Source: BMS3BBIN04 sp964552465
Lineage (GTDB): Bacteria; Electryoneota; Electryoneia; Electryoneales; Electryoneaceae
NCBI GenBank assembly: GCA_964552465.1
Contig: CAZKGR010000029.1
Span: 1-36,932 of the forward strand
Length of the DNA stretch: 36,932 nucleotides
Direction of reading: 5' to 3'
A model generated the notes under the pieces. It made no database searches. It saw nothing but the letters and a program-made list of their open reading frames with translations, and was not told where the DNA came from. Position 1 is the first letter of the stretch; the number at the start of each line of letters is the position of its first letter. The translations under genes and the position numbers were made by a program. Below, piece after piece: positions 16,879 to 24,488 of the stretch.

Positions 16879-17636
16879 AACAGATCCTGGCGCTAATTCT
16901 TCTCTGTGTCGTGATGGCTCTGGTTGGCTGCAACAACTCAGGCACCGGTCCCAGCGACATCAAAGATCCCCCACTCGATGAGCATCCCCCTCGTTCCGAG
17001 CTTCCGAGTACGTTTCCAATTGGAGTGGATGATACAACTCTCGTCATTCCGGCGGACCGTGGCGGAATGAACGTAACCATCTATAACAACACGGACGAGT
17101 CGTTGTCGTGGGGATCCCGTCTGAATCCAACCTCGCCAGCAACCTGGATTTACTTCTACGCGACTTGTGAGGTCATCGAACCTGGCAGAAGTTCAGCTAC
17201 TGGTGTCATGATTGACAAAGACGATCTTTCGCAGGGAACATATTACACAGAGGTGATGATCAATTTCGATGGCGAGGTGATTCATACGATTGACGTTACG
17301 GTTGAAGTTGGACCGGTGGACGCCATACCTCTCGGCGTTAACACCAACACCGAGAGAATATCTGCTCATTATGATCACGCGCTCCTCATCGTTTACAACA
17401 ATCTGGACGAAGATATTGTTGTTGGAGATTCACGTTTTTCATGGTCCTCGCCCGATGACTGGATTTCTGATGTGATATTCCCGGTTCTGCTTCCGCTACG
17501 AGCTGGCGAACATGGTGGCTGTTCTGTATATGTCGACCGGGAAGGTCTTGCTCCCGGCACGTATACTGGTCATTTGTACCTGTATTGGCAAGGGAATCTC
17601 GCGCAGACAATCACGCTGGAAATGGAGGTCGAATAG
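16875..17636 (+). CDS. Lipoprotein with two BACON/Ig-like repeats (paralog B)
   Basis: The 253-residue protein is a clear paralog of the gene it overlaps by four bases. It has a lipobox M-A-L-V-G-C (Cys19), a Pro/Glu linker, and two repeats. Repeat 1 holds I-P-A-D-R-G-G-M-N-V-T-I-Y-N-N-T-D-E, then D-K-D-D-L-S-Q-G-T-Y and I-D-V-T-V-E-V-G. Repeat 2 holds L-I-V-Y-N-N-L-D-E-D, then V-D-R-E-G-L-A-P-G-T-Y and Q-T-I-T-L-E-M-E-V-E. Both paralogs also share the V-D-A-I-P-L-G-V-N-like bridge between repeats (D-A-V-P-I-G-V-A-N in A). It is probably displayed on the outer membrane together with paralog A. The GGAGG inside the end of paralog A serves as its ribosome binding site. Confidence 0.75.
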   Translation: MKQILALILLCVVMALVGCNNSGTGPSDIKDPPLDEHPPRSELPSTFPIGVDDTTLVIPADRGGMNVTIYNNTDESLSWGSRLNPTSPATWIYFYATCEVIEPGRSSATGVMIDKDDLSQGTYYTEVMINFDGEVIHTIDVTVEVGPVDAIPLGVNTNTERISAHYDHALLIVYNNLDEDIVVGDSRFSWSSPDDWISDVIFPVLLPLRAGEHGGCSVYVDREGLAPGTYTGHLYLYWQGNLAQTITLEMEVE

Positions 17637-17707
17637 GTATCTTTTTTAAATCGGTGGCGGTAATGAAACACCCGGTTGTGTAGGATTATCGGGCAACGTT
17701 TTCACAC

Positions 17708-17728
17708 CCCGGTTTCAGCGAAACCGGG
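17708..17728. repeat. CCCGGTTT hairpin, palindromic repeat
   Basis: CCCGGTTT/AAACCGGG with loop CAGCG lies just past the small membrane protein gene (minus strand). It resembles the CCCGGGGAT palindrome at 16001-16020, and no T run follows on either strand, so it is more likely a repeat than a terminator. Confidence 0.5.
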
Positions 17729-17740
17729 CTACATGAAGCA

Positions 17741-17977
17741 CTATTTCTTGTTGCCTGAATCCTCTTCGACGGCCATCTCGCGTTCTTCCATAACGTGTTC
17801 CATCGCCGCCCGTTGCTGCTGCGCCTGGTAATTGTGCATGGTGACTTCGGCGGCAAATTTACTCTGATGAAACAGCATGTGCCGCCGTTTCCACCCCATC
17901 ACCACCAGCCACCCAAACACCGGGACCAACACGCTGGCAATAATCACACCGAAGATATCCATAACAGTAGCATCCAA
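17741..17977 (-). CDS. Small membrane protein of unknown function
   Basis: The 78-residue protein has one N-terminal membrane segment (I-F-G-V-I-I-A-S-V-L-V-P-V-F-G-W-L-V-V-M-G-W), a basic stop-transfer K-R-R-H, and a hydrophilic Gln/Glu/Met-rich helix that could form a coiled coil. The layout recalls PspB-type proteins, but no family was recognised. A second ATG five codons in (17962) may be the real start, since neither has a strong ribosome binding site. It lies on the same strand as, and after, the apr genes, but a terminator at 18118-18148 separates them, so it likely has its own promoter. Whether it has any link with sulfur metabolism is unknown. Confidence 0.6.
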   Translation of the reverse strand: MDATVMDIFGVIIASVLVPVFGWLVVMGWKRRHMLFHQSKFAAEVTMHNYQAQQQRAAMEHVMEEREMAVEEDSGNKK

Positions 17978-18117
17978 GTAAGGCTTGGTCTTTAACCTAC
18001 TATTTAAACCACAATTTAGCGGAAAAGATCCTTTCCACTGAAGCTTTCCTCAGTCTCCTAGCTTCACCAAAGATAACGACATGAAACCCAGGTAGAACTC
18101 CAGCCTCCCAACTCATG

Positions 18118-18148
18118 AAAAAGCCCGGCACCATAAGGCACCGGGCTT
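18118..18148 (-). terminator. Terminator of the aprBA transcript
   Basis: On the minus strand an AAGCCCGG/CCGGGCTT stem with an inner CC/GG pair runs into five T, 25 bases past the aprA stop. Confidence 0.85.
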
Positions 18149-18173
18149 GAAAGATCTCACTGCAGATCAGCAA

Positions 18174-20066
18174 CTAGTCTTTGAAGATGTACTTGACCGG
18201 ACGCTTGATCATTTCCCATTCGCCGGATGCCGGATCCCACTTGGCGTTGGCGAAGGCAATCCAGTTCTCTTCGTCGAGCGTCGGCGTGTCAGCCCGGAAG
18301 TAGTATCCCGGCCAACGCGTTTCGTCACGGAAGAGCATGGTGCGGACGTGAACTTCAGCCTGCCACATGCGCTGGATGTTTTCCCAGACACGCATCAGCT
18401 CGTGCAGATCTTCGGCTGCCAGCAGCTCAGCATCTTCCTTGAGCATTCCGAGCAGTTCGAGCGCACGTTCGAGCGATTGCTTGTTGGTCGTGAACTGGGC
18501 GCTCACGCCACCAGCGTACTCGTCCATGATCTTCTGGAGACGGAACATGAACATTTTCGGACGCATGTATTCCGGGTTGATGTCGTTATCGGAAGTCGCG
18601 TTAGCCTTCTCCGCGTACAGATCGAGCGGTTTCAGCAATTGCGCCTTCAGATCATCGACAACGTTATCCGGGATAGCCGGAGCATCGCCTTTTTCCATGG
18701 CGTACTTGACGGCTGCCTTACCCGCGATACGACCTTCAGCATGGGAACCAGAAGAGAACTTGTGCGAACTGGCACCGGAAGCATCACCGGCGTGGAACAG
18801 GCCCGTAACGGTGGACATGTTCTCATAGCCCCAGAAGTATTCGCCCTTGGTTTCGTCGGTCTGGATGTCTTCCGGACCGGAGACCCAGGCACCGGAGGCA
18901 CCAGAGTGAGAACCGATGAAGTACGGTTCAGCCGCGGCGATTTCAGAGGCACGTTCTTCCGGCTGGACGTTGGTGGCTGCCCAGAGCAAGGCCTGTGAGA
19001 TCGTCATGTCGAGGAAGTCTTCCCAGGCTTCGTTCTCGAGCTCTTTTTTCTTCTTCTTGTGACCCTTGGGATCGTCCTTGTAGGCATCGGCAATCTTCTG
19101 CAACGCTTCTTCGGTACGCATGAAGATCGGGCCTTTACCTTCCATGATGTCGAGCATACCAAGCCAGTTACGGAGGTTGGCCGGAATCGGTTTCACCTTA
19201 CCGTAGGGGCCCCATTTTTCGAGCTCGTCACGACGTTCGACCATGTACTCACCGCCCATGGCGTTTGTCGCGCGGGACTTGAATAGCAGGAACCATGCGC
19301 CGACCGGGCCATATCCGTCCTTGAAGCGGACCGGAATGAAGCGGACTTCCTGGCATGTCTGCTCAGCGCCTGCACGTGCTGAGAAGTACAGGGACGAGCC
19401 TGTGTTCCACGGCGGATACCATGCGCGACCGAGACCTTCACCGGTGCTGCGTGGTTTGAAGACGTGCACAGCGCCACCCATGGCAGCAAACACGGCTTTC
19501 GCGTGGAATACGTAGAACTTGTTTTCACGTGTGCTGAAGCCGGCAGCGCCGACGCAGCGACCGTCAACGACGATCGGTTCCACGATGAAGACACGTTCAT
19601 AGATGTTGTCGAGTCCGAGGGCGTTCTTGGCGGCTTCGGCAACGACGACCTTGTAGGATTCGCCGTTGATCATGACCTGCCAGCGGCCTTCATGTACGTA
19701 GTTTCCGTCCTCATCCTTCCAGATCGGGAGTCCCCATTTCTCGAAGAGGTGGACGGTGCTGTCGACGTGACGTGCGATGTTGGCAACGAGGTCTTCACGG
19801 GTAATACCCATGAGATCGTTACGAACATAGTCAACGTAGTTCTTGATGGTGTTCTTGCCGCCACGAAGGTCAACATACTGGTTGATCGCCGAGAGGCCCA
19901 TTGCGACAGCGCCGGAGCGATCCATCGCAGCCTTGTCGATCAGTGTGACCTTGAGGCCGTTCTTTTTTGCCCAGTAGGCCGCTTCAACCGCAGCTCCACA
20001 GGCCGCCATTCCGCCGCCGACGATCAGAACGTCGGTTTCGACTTTGACGGTTTCAAAATTCGCCAC
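18174..20066 (-). CDS. aprA: Adenylylsulfate (APS) reductase, alpha subunit
   Basis: This 630-residue flavoprotein is the catalytic subunit that interconverts APS and sulfite plus AMP in the cytoplasm. The FAD-binding motif G-G-G-M-A-A-C-G lies at 17-24, followed by D-R-S-G-A-V-A-M-G-L-S-A-I-N-Q-Y at 49-64. Further family blocks are R-W-Q-V-M-I-N-G-E-S-Y-K, F-I-P-V-R-F-K-D-G-Y-G-P-V-G-A-W, G-S-H-S-G-A-S-G-A-W and G-D-A-S-G-A-S-S-H-K-F-S-S-G-S-H. By local motif, Asn62, Arg247 and His387 match the active-site Asn, Arg and His of the Archaeoglobus enzyme. A Lys run (K-K-K-K-K) near 338 is a small surface oddity. Start: GTG 20066 has GGAGG eight bases upstream. It follows aprB by 15 bases. Length is slightly short of some homologs but complete. 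Confidence 0.97.
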   Translation of the reverse strand: MANFETVKVETDVLIVGGGMAACGAAVEAAYWAKKNGLKVTLIDKAAMDRSGAVAMGLSAINQYVDLRGGKNTIKNYVDYVRNDLMGITREDLVANIARHVDSTVHLFEKWGLPIWKDEDGNYVHEGRWQVMINGESYKVVVAEAAKNALGLDNIYERVFIVEPIVVDGRCVGAAGFSTRENKFYVFHAKAVFAAMGGAVHVFKPRSTGEGLGRAWYPPWNTGSSLYFSARAGAEQTCQEVRFIPVRFKDGYGPVGAWFLLFKSRATNAMGGEYMVERRDELEKWGPYGKVKPIPANLRNWLGMLDIMEGKGPIFMRTEEALQKIADAYKDDPKGHKKKKKELENEAWEDFLDMTISQALLWAATNVQPEERASEIAAAEPYFIGSHSGASGAWVSGPEDIQTDETKGEYFWGYENMSTVTGLFHAGDASGASSHKFSSGSHAEGRIAGKAAVKYAMEKGDAPAIPDNVVDDLKAQLLKPLDLYAEKANATSDNDINPEYMRPKMFMFRLQKIMDEYAGGVSAQFTTNKQSLERALELLGMLKEDAELLAAEDLHELMRVWENIQRMWQAEVHVRTMLFRDETRWPGYYFRADTPTLDEENWIAFANAKWDPASGEWEMIKRPVKYIFKD

Positions 20067-20081
20067 GAGTGTATCCTCCAA

Positions 20082-20522
20082 TTACTTGTTCAGCGTGAAG
20101 AAGTCTGCTCTCACGGATTCAGGCTCGGTGTACAGCATGGGGCTGTTGATGTCCCCTGCGCCTTCATCAAATCCACCGTTCGGAACCGCGGTACCTTCTT
20201 CCGTGGTGCGGATGGGGAATTTGAAACGTTTGAGCATCCCATTGCGGAATTTGACTGTCCACATGATGCTGTCCGAACCACGCATCGGAGATACGGTGGC
20301 TCCCATCGGTACGAAGTCGGCATAGCCGCGGACTTCGATTGCCTGCACGGGGCAAATCTTGACGCAGTTGTAGCACTCCCAGCACAGTTCCGGTTCCCGG
20401 TTATGAGCCTTCATGAGATCCTTGTTGAGGACCATGAGGTCATTCGGGCAGATGTGCTGGCACGCTGTCTTGTCGAGCGCCTTGCACCCGTCGCACTTGT
20501 CGAGGATGACGTAACTTGGCAT
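20082..20522 (-). CDS. aprB: Adenylylsulfate (APS) reductase, beta subunit
   Basis: This 146-residue iron-sulfur subunit passes electrons to the AprA flavin. Two [4Fe-4S] clusters are set by Cys10, Cys13, Cys21, Cys25 and by Cys47, Cys50, Cys53, Cys57. The insertion D-K-T-A in the first motif (C-x2-C-x7-C-x3-C) is typical of AprB. The E-V-R-G-Y-A-D-F-V-P-M-G segment and the C-terminal tail that wraps around AprA (ending F-F-T-L-N-K) are present. ATG 20522 has GGGAGGAAAGG just upstream. The sat stop lies 218 bases upstream, with a hairpin between, so aprBA may have its own promoter as well as read-through from sat. Confidence 0.97.
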   Translation of the reverse strand: MPSYVILDKCDGCKALDKTACQHICPNDLMVLNKDLMKAHNREPELCWECYNCVKICPVQAIEVRGYADFVPMGATVSPMRGSDSIMWTVKFRNGMLKRFKFPIRTTEEGTAVPNGGFDEGAGDINSPMLYTEPESVRADFFTLNK

Positions 20523-20698
20523 GTTGCCTTTCCTCCCAGTCTGCCTTGTCGCCTGTGAAAGCGACCCTGTTAACCAATTGTTTCTTTGTTCGCTCTATGG
20601 AACGAATTTACGCTTTACCTTGTGAATGAAAGTACGAGCTTTTTCTAGCAAAAACGTTGTTCGCACCGCGTTTGACTCTCTTAACAATTTGGCTCGCT

Positions 20699-20723
20699 GC
20701 CCGTACCCATCAGGGGTACGGGC
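20699..20723 (-). other. Strong hairpin between sat and aprB
   Basis: A perfect 10-bp stem GCCCGTACCC/GGGTACGGGC with loop ATCAG lies 18 bases past the sat stop. No T run follows on the minus strand, so it may be a processing or stability hairpin, or a weak terminator. The remainder of the 218-base gap is featureless apart from the aprB ribosome binding site. Confidence 0.55.
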
Positions 20724-20740
20724 TGGCGAACCATGTACTA

Positions 20741-21970
20741 TTACTCGCCTTTGCTGGCGCGATGTTCTTTGATCTCGACCTTCTCTTCCAGCCCTTCGTA
20801 ATACTTGACCAGAATATCGAGGACTTCGTCACGGCTGAATTCTTTCGGAACCTCAGCCGACTGACCTTCGCTGAGCATTTTGCGCAGCTTGGTGCCGGAC
20901 AGGAACAGACGATCTTCCTTGCCATGCGGGCAGGTCTTCATCGAGGCCATGCCGTTACACTTGAAGCACCAGAAGGTCCAGTCAATCTTCAGCGGCTGGG
21001 TCTTCAGGGCACCGTCCCACAGTTCATCAAAGATGGTCTGCGCATCGAACGGGCCGTAGTAGTCACCAACACCAGCGTGGTCGCGACCGATAATCATGTG
21101 CGAGCAGCCGAAGTTTTGACGGAAGACGGCGTGCAGCAGGCCTTCACGCGGACCAGCGTAACGCATGTCGAGCGGATAACCACCGGCGAACACACGTTCG
21201 CTGACGAAGTAGTTATCGACCAACGTGTTGATGCAGTCGACACGGACATCGGCCGGAATGTCGCCCGGCTTCAGCTTGCCGACGAGCTGGTGGATGTAGA
21301 CACCGTCCATGACATCCACCGCGATCTTGGCGAGGAACTCATGGCTGCGGTGCATTGGGTTACGCAGCTGCAGGGCAGCGACGTCTTTCCATCCGCGCTT
21401 GTCGAATTCGGCGCGTGATTCCCACGGACGCTGGTAAACGCCAGCGAACTCGGTCGGGAATGTACCTTCGGACAGAACCTTGACCGGACCGGCCAGGTTC
21501 ACAGCCTTCTGGTCCATAACCATCTTCACACCGGGGTGCTCGAGATCGGTCGTGGTGTAAACGTGTTGGCACTCAAATTGACGATCGATGACATACTTCT
21601 CTTCGACCTTCATCGTGCCCATGATCTCACCAAACTCATCAGAGTACAGTGCAACTTCTTCACCGACCTGAATGGAATCAGCGAGATCCTGATCTGCAGA
21701 CAAGGTGACTGGAATCGGCCAGAAGGTGCCACCGTAGGTCGGCATCTTCATTTCCGAACATACATATTCCCAGTCTTCTTTGCCCATGAAACCCTTCAGC
21801 GGAGTGAAACCACCGATACCCAACATGATCAGGTCGCCGGTCTCACGGCTGGACAGCGGAATCTGCTTCAGGCTTTTGGCCTTATTCAGTTCTGCTTCTT
21901 TTGCGTCGCCCTCGAGTAGCAAAATGACGAGCTCGTCACTGCCATGAGGGGGCACCAATTTCGATGCCAT
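20741..21970 (-). CDS. sat: Dissimilatory sulfate adenylyltransferase (ATP sulfurylase)
   Basis: The 409-residue enzyme interconverts sulfate plus ATP with APS plus pyrophosphate; it feeds AprBA in sulfate reduction or recovers ATP in sulfite oxidation. Signature blocks are Q-L-R-N-P-M-H-R-S-H-E at 201-211 (the Q-x-R-N and H-x-x-H nucleotide sites) and G-R-D-H-A-G-V-G at 295-302. Cys335, Cys338, Cys347 and His349 (C-x2-C-x8-C-x-H) form the zinc site seen in dissimilatory Sat proteins. No APS kinase domain follows, in line with a dissimilatory role. ATG 21970 has AGGAGAG five bases upstream. The 260-base gap to qmoB holds two hairpins and a palindrome, suggesting a separate promoter. Confidence 0.97.
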   Translation of the reverse strand: MASKLVPPHGSDELVILLLEGDAKEAELNKAKSLKQIPLSSRETGDLIMLGIGGFTPLKGFMGKEDWEYVCSEMKMPTYGGTFWPIPVTLSADQDLADSIQVGEEVALYSDEFGEIMGTMKVEEKYVIDRQFECQHVYTTTDLEHPGVKMVMDQKAVNLAGPVKVLSEGTFPTEFAGVYQRPWESRAEFDKRGWKDVAALQLRNPMHRSHEFLAKIAVDVMDGVYIHQLVGKLKPGDIPADVRVDCINTLVDNYFVSERVFAGGYPLDMRYAGPREGLLHAVFRQNFGCSHMIIGRDHAGVGDYYGPFDAQTIFDELWDGALKTQPLKIDWTFWCFKCNGMASMKTCPHGKEDRLFLSGTKLRKMLSEGQSAEVPKEFSRDEVLDILVKYYEGLEEKVEIKEHRASKGE

Positions 21971-21989
21971 GCATGCTCTCCTTTTCTAC

Positions 21990-22003
21990 GTGACTGTGTT
22001 CAC
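21990..22003. promoter_or_regulatory. Palindrome upstream of sat, Rex-like
   Basis: GTGAC-TGTG-TTCAC is an imperfect inverted repeat 20-33 bases upstream of the sat start. It resembles the GTGAA-N4-TTCAC core of Rex-type operators and the palindrome ahead of qmoA. The regulator is not shown by the sequence. Confidence 0.35.
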
Positions 22004-22118
22004 TAAGTCTTACTTGATGTGTCAATTCAGAATCGGTCGAACAGTTTGACCGAATTGATGTTGTGAAACTTCGTGCAAAGTGCTGTTCGTACTAACTCAA
22101 TAAATGGCAGACTGCGCC

Positions 22119-22211
22119 CTACCTTGCAGGCATTGAGAAGCGAACCGCAAGGTAGACTCATTAAACCGACGGCACAACCGTGAATGACGGTTCCCACTCG
22201 CGAGAACCGTC
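22119..22211 (-). other. Two hairpins in the qmoB-sat gap
   Basis: CTACCTTGC/GCAAGGTAG (22119-22127 with 22147-22155) and GACGGTTC/GAACCGTC (22186-22193 with 22204-22211) lie after the qmoB stop. Neither has a T run. They may partly insulate qmoAB from sat or protect the qmo mRNA 3' end. Confidence 0.5.
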
Positions 22212-22230
22212 GTTCGTTATCAATCAAAGT

Positions 22231-24486
22231 TTAGAAATCCTTGAACGGGTTCGGTCCAATCTCTTCGATCTCTTCCGCATACTCATCGAGCAATTGCGGA
22301 ATCTTGTCCCACTCGTCAATGGCGATCGCAGATACGAGGACACGTTCCTTTTCCAACTGCATCTGCTCCAGTTTTTCCTGCACGTTGTCCATGCGATACT
22401 CAGCCAGTTCCGACCCGCGGACAAAGTGACACTGATATTCGTCCCCGTGCTTGCAACCGATGAGCATGATGCCGTCGAATCCGGCATCCAGACAGTTGGT
22501 CAGCCAGACTGAGTTAACAGAACCCAGGCAACGGACCGGAATAATGCGCACCCACTGGTTGAACTGAACACGTTTCCGGGCAGCGATTTCCAGCGCTGGC
22601 ATTGCATCGTTTTCACAGACGAACGCTGCGATGCGCGGCTTCTCTTCATCTTCTTCCGGTACCTCGATGGCCTTGATCATGCTGTTACCCATCGGGACGC
22701 TGTAGTTCTGGAAGTTGACGATCCGTTCCGGGCAGGCGCCCATACAGGTTCCGCACTTGCGGCAACGCGCGTGATTCGGCTTCGGCGTACCTTTTTCGTC
22801 CTCATCCAGCGCACCGAACGGGCAATCTTCCGTGCAGCGTTTACACTGGGTGCAGCGTTGCAGGAAGAAGTCCGGGAAGCTGAGGTCACGGCTGCGAGGA
22901 TGCAGTGTCTCGCCCTTCTCGATCATCTCGAGCGCTTGAACAGCCTTCAGCGATGCGCCGTTAGCATCCATTTTCGCCTGCGCAGCGTCCATCGGGGCAC
23001 GCACACAACCGGCGGCGAAGATCGCGGAACGGCGTGTTTCGTATGGGAAGCAAACGAAATGACTGTCCGGGAAACCGTATTTCAGTGTCGGCAGGTCAGT
23101 GCCCTGACGATACGCGAGGTTCAGGATATTGGCGCCAGCTTCCGCACCGGCAGCAGCTTTCTTACCGTCCGCCGTCTCACCATCGTCCGAAGTCGGGCTG
23201 TCGGGCTTGCCTTCTTCTGTGCCGTTATCCTCAAGAACGCCATCTTCAACGAGAGTAGATGGTACCATACCGGTCGCGAGTACCAGCATGTCAGCTTCAA
23301 CATTGATGTTCGCGCCGAGTAGGGTTTCGTCGAGGTCGATGGACAGCTTACCGTTGACTTCGTCGACGTTGACGACTTCGCCCTTGGTAAAGAAGAATCC
23401 GGCGTCGTCCTGGGCTTTCTGGTAGAACAGTTCGTACTGGCCCGGGGAGCGGATGTCCTTGTACAGCACGTAGATCTTGGCATCCGGATACATCTCGCGC
23501 AGCTGCATCGCGTGCTTAAGGCTGGCACGACAGCAAGCACTTGAACAATATCCCAGATGGTCCTGATCACGTGAACCGGCGCATTGAATGAACGCGATTG
23601 AATCTGGCGCGATCCCATCATCTTTAAGCACGGCACCATTCGTCAACATCTCTTCCAGCTGGATGTTGCTGATGACGTTCTTCTGTCCGTAGCCGAGATG
23701 TCCCAGTTTGGACGCATCGTACGGCTTCCAGCCTGTCGCCTGAATAACGGATCCGACGAGAATATCTTCCGGCGCGCCACCGTTTTGCAGCACGGTTGCG
23801 AACTGACCCGGCTGGCCAGCGATCTGCTTGACAGTGGTGTTCATTCGGACATCAATCAGATCGTGCGTGTTCACACGGTCGACCAGCTCAAAAGCCGGTG
23901 AATCGACCAGCGTATCGTATGGCGGAGTCGTCGGGAACGATTTGCCGAACTTCTTCGACCAGCCACCCAGTTCAGCAGCTTTTTCGACCAACGTGACCGG
24001 CACACCAGCATCGGCGGCGTTCAGTGCGGCACGCATTCCGGCTACACCACCACCAACGACCAGCACCCGCTTTTCAACCGGTTCAATGTTGGCTTCGGGC
24101 GGGCTGATGTTCTTGCAGCGATCTGCGTACATGCGCAGATAGTCTTCGGCGAGCATCTGCGTGTCTTCATCATTCGCCGGGTGCGTCCAGATCACCAGCT
24201 CACGCAGGGCAACCTGATCAACCAGAACTTCCGGTCCGAAGTCAAACAGGCCGGGGAACGCACGCGGGCTACGGTCGAGGACCACGACGTGGCTCAGGTC
24301 GTGCTCGGCAACATCCGCACGGATCAGTTCCGCACCTTCTAGGCTCGAGATATTCTCGACAGCCTTGTAGACCGTTGCTTTGGCTTCGTTGTTAGCGACT
24401 TTTTCGAGGGATTCCATGTCGAGTGACGATGTGACTTCCTCATCGGCCGCGATGTACACACCAACTTTCATCTCTTTATCGGCCAT
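22231..24486 (-). CDS. qmoB: Quinone-interacting membrane-bound oxidoreductase subunit B (HdrA/MvhD-like flavoprotein)
   Basis: This 751-residue protein is the large soluble subunit of Qmo, the complex that exchanges electrons between quinones and AprBA. The FAD motif V-V-G-G-G-V-A-G-M-R lies at 143-152 and an HdrA-like cysteine block C-A-G-S-R-D and C-S-S-A-C-C at 302-319. Two [4Fe-4S] clusters are set by Cys545, 548, 551, 555 and by Cys575, 578, 581, 585. An MvhD/FlpD-like domain runs from about 617 to 720 (R-C-L-G-S-V-N-S, G-C-K-H-G-D-E-Y-Q-C-H-F). An acidic, Gly/Ala-rich low-complexity insert occupies about 420-453. The gene begins two bases after qmoA, so the two are co-translated. No qmoC follows; sat is next. 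Confidence 0.95.
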   Translation of the reverse strand: MADKEMKVGVYIAADEEVTSSLDMESLEKVANNEAKATVYKAVENISSLEGAELIRADVAEHDLSHVVVLDRSPRAFPGLFDFGPEVLVDQVALRELVIWTHPANDEDTQMLAEDYLRMYADRCKNISPPEANIEPVEKRVLVVGGGVAGMRAALNAADAGVPVTLVEKAAELGGWSKKFGKSFPTTPPYDTLVDSPAFELVDRVNTHDLIDVRMNTTVKQIAGQPGQFATVLQNGGAPEDILVGSVIQATGWKPYDASKLGHLGYGQKNVISNIQLEEMLTNGAVLKDDGIAPDSIAFIQCAGSRDQDHLGYCSSACCRASLKHAMQLREMYPDAKIYVLYKDIRSPGQYELFYQKAQDDAGFFFTKGEVVNVDEVNGKLSIDLDETLLGANINVEADMLVLATGMVPSTLVEDGVLEDNGTEEGKPDSPTSDDGETADGKKAAAGAEAGANILNLAYRQGTDLPTLKYGFPDSHFVCFPYETRRSAIFAAGCVRAPMDAAQAKMDANGASLKAVQALEMIEKGETLHPRSRDLSFPDFFLQRCTQCKRCTEDCPFGALDEDEKGTPKPNHARCRKCGTCMGACPERIVNFQNYSVPMGNSMIKAIEVPEEDEEKPRIAAFVCENDAMPALEIAARKRVQFNQWVRIIPVRCLGSVNSVWLTNCLDAGFDGIMLIGCKHGDEYQCHFVRGSELAEYRMDNVQEKLEQMQLEKERVLVSAIAIDEWDKIPQLLDEYAEEIEEIGPNPFKDF

Positions 24487-24488
24487 GA

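Noticed and set aside
18147..18998. Plus-strand ORF of 283 codons opposite aprA
   Set aside because: Antisense shadow of aprA with biased composition and no recognisable domain.
19464..20558. Long plus-strand ORF (364 codons) across aprA and aprB
   Set aside because: It lies antisense to two well-recognised genes, has no family motifs and no ribosome binding site. High-GC third positions of aprBA create it.
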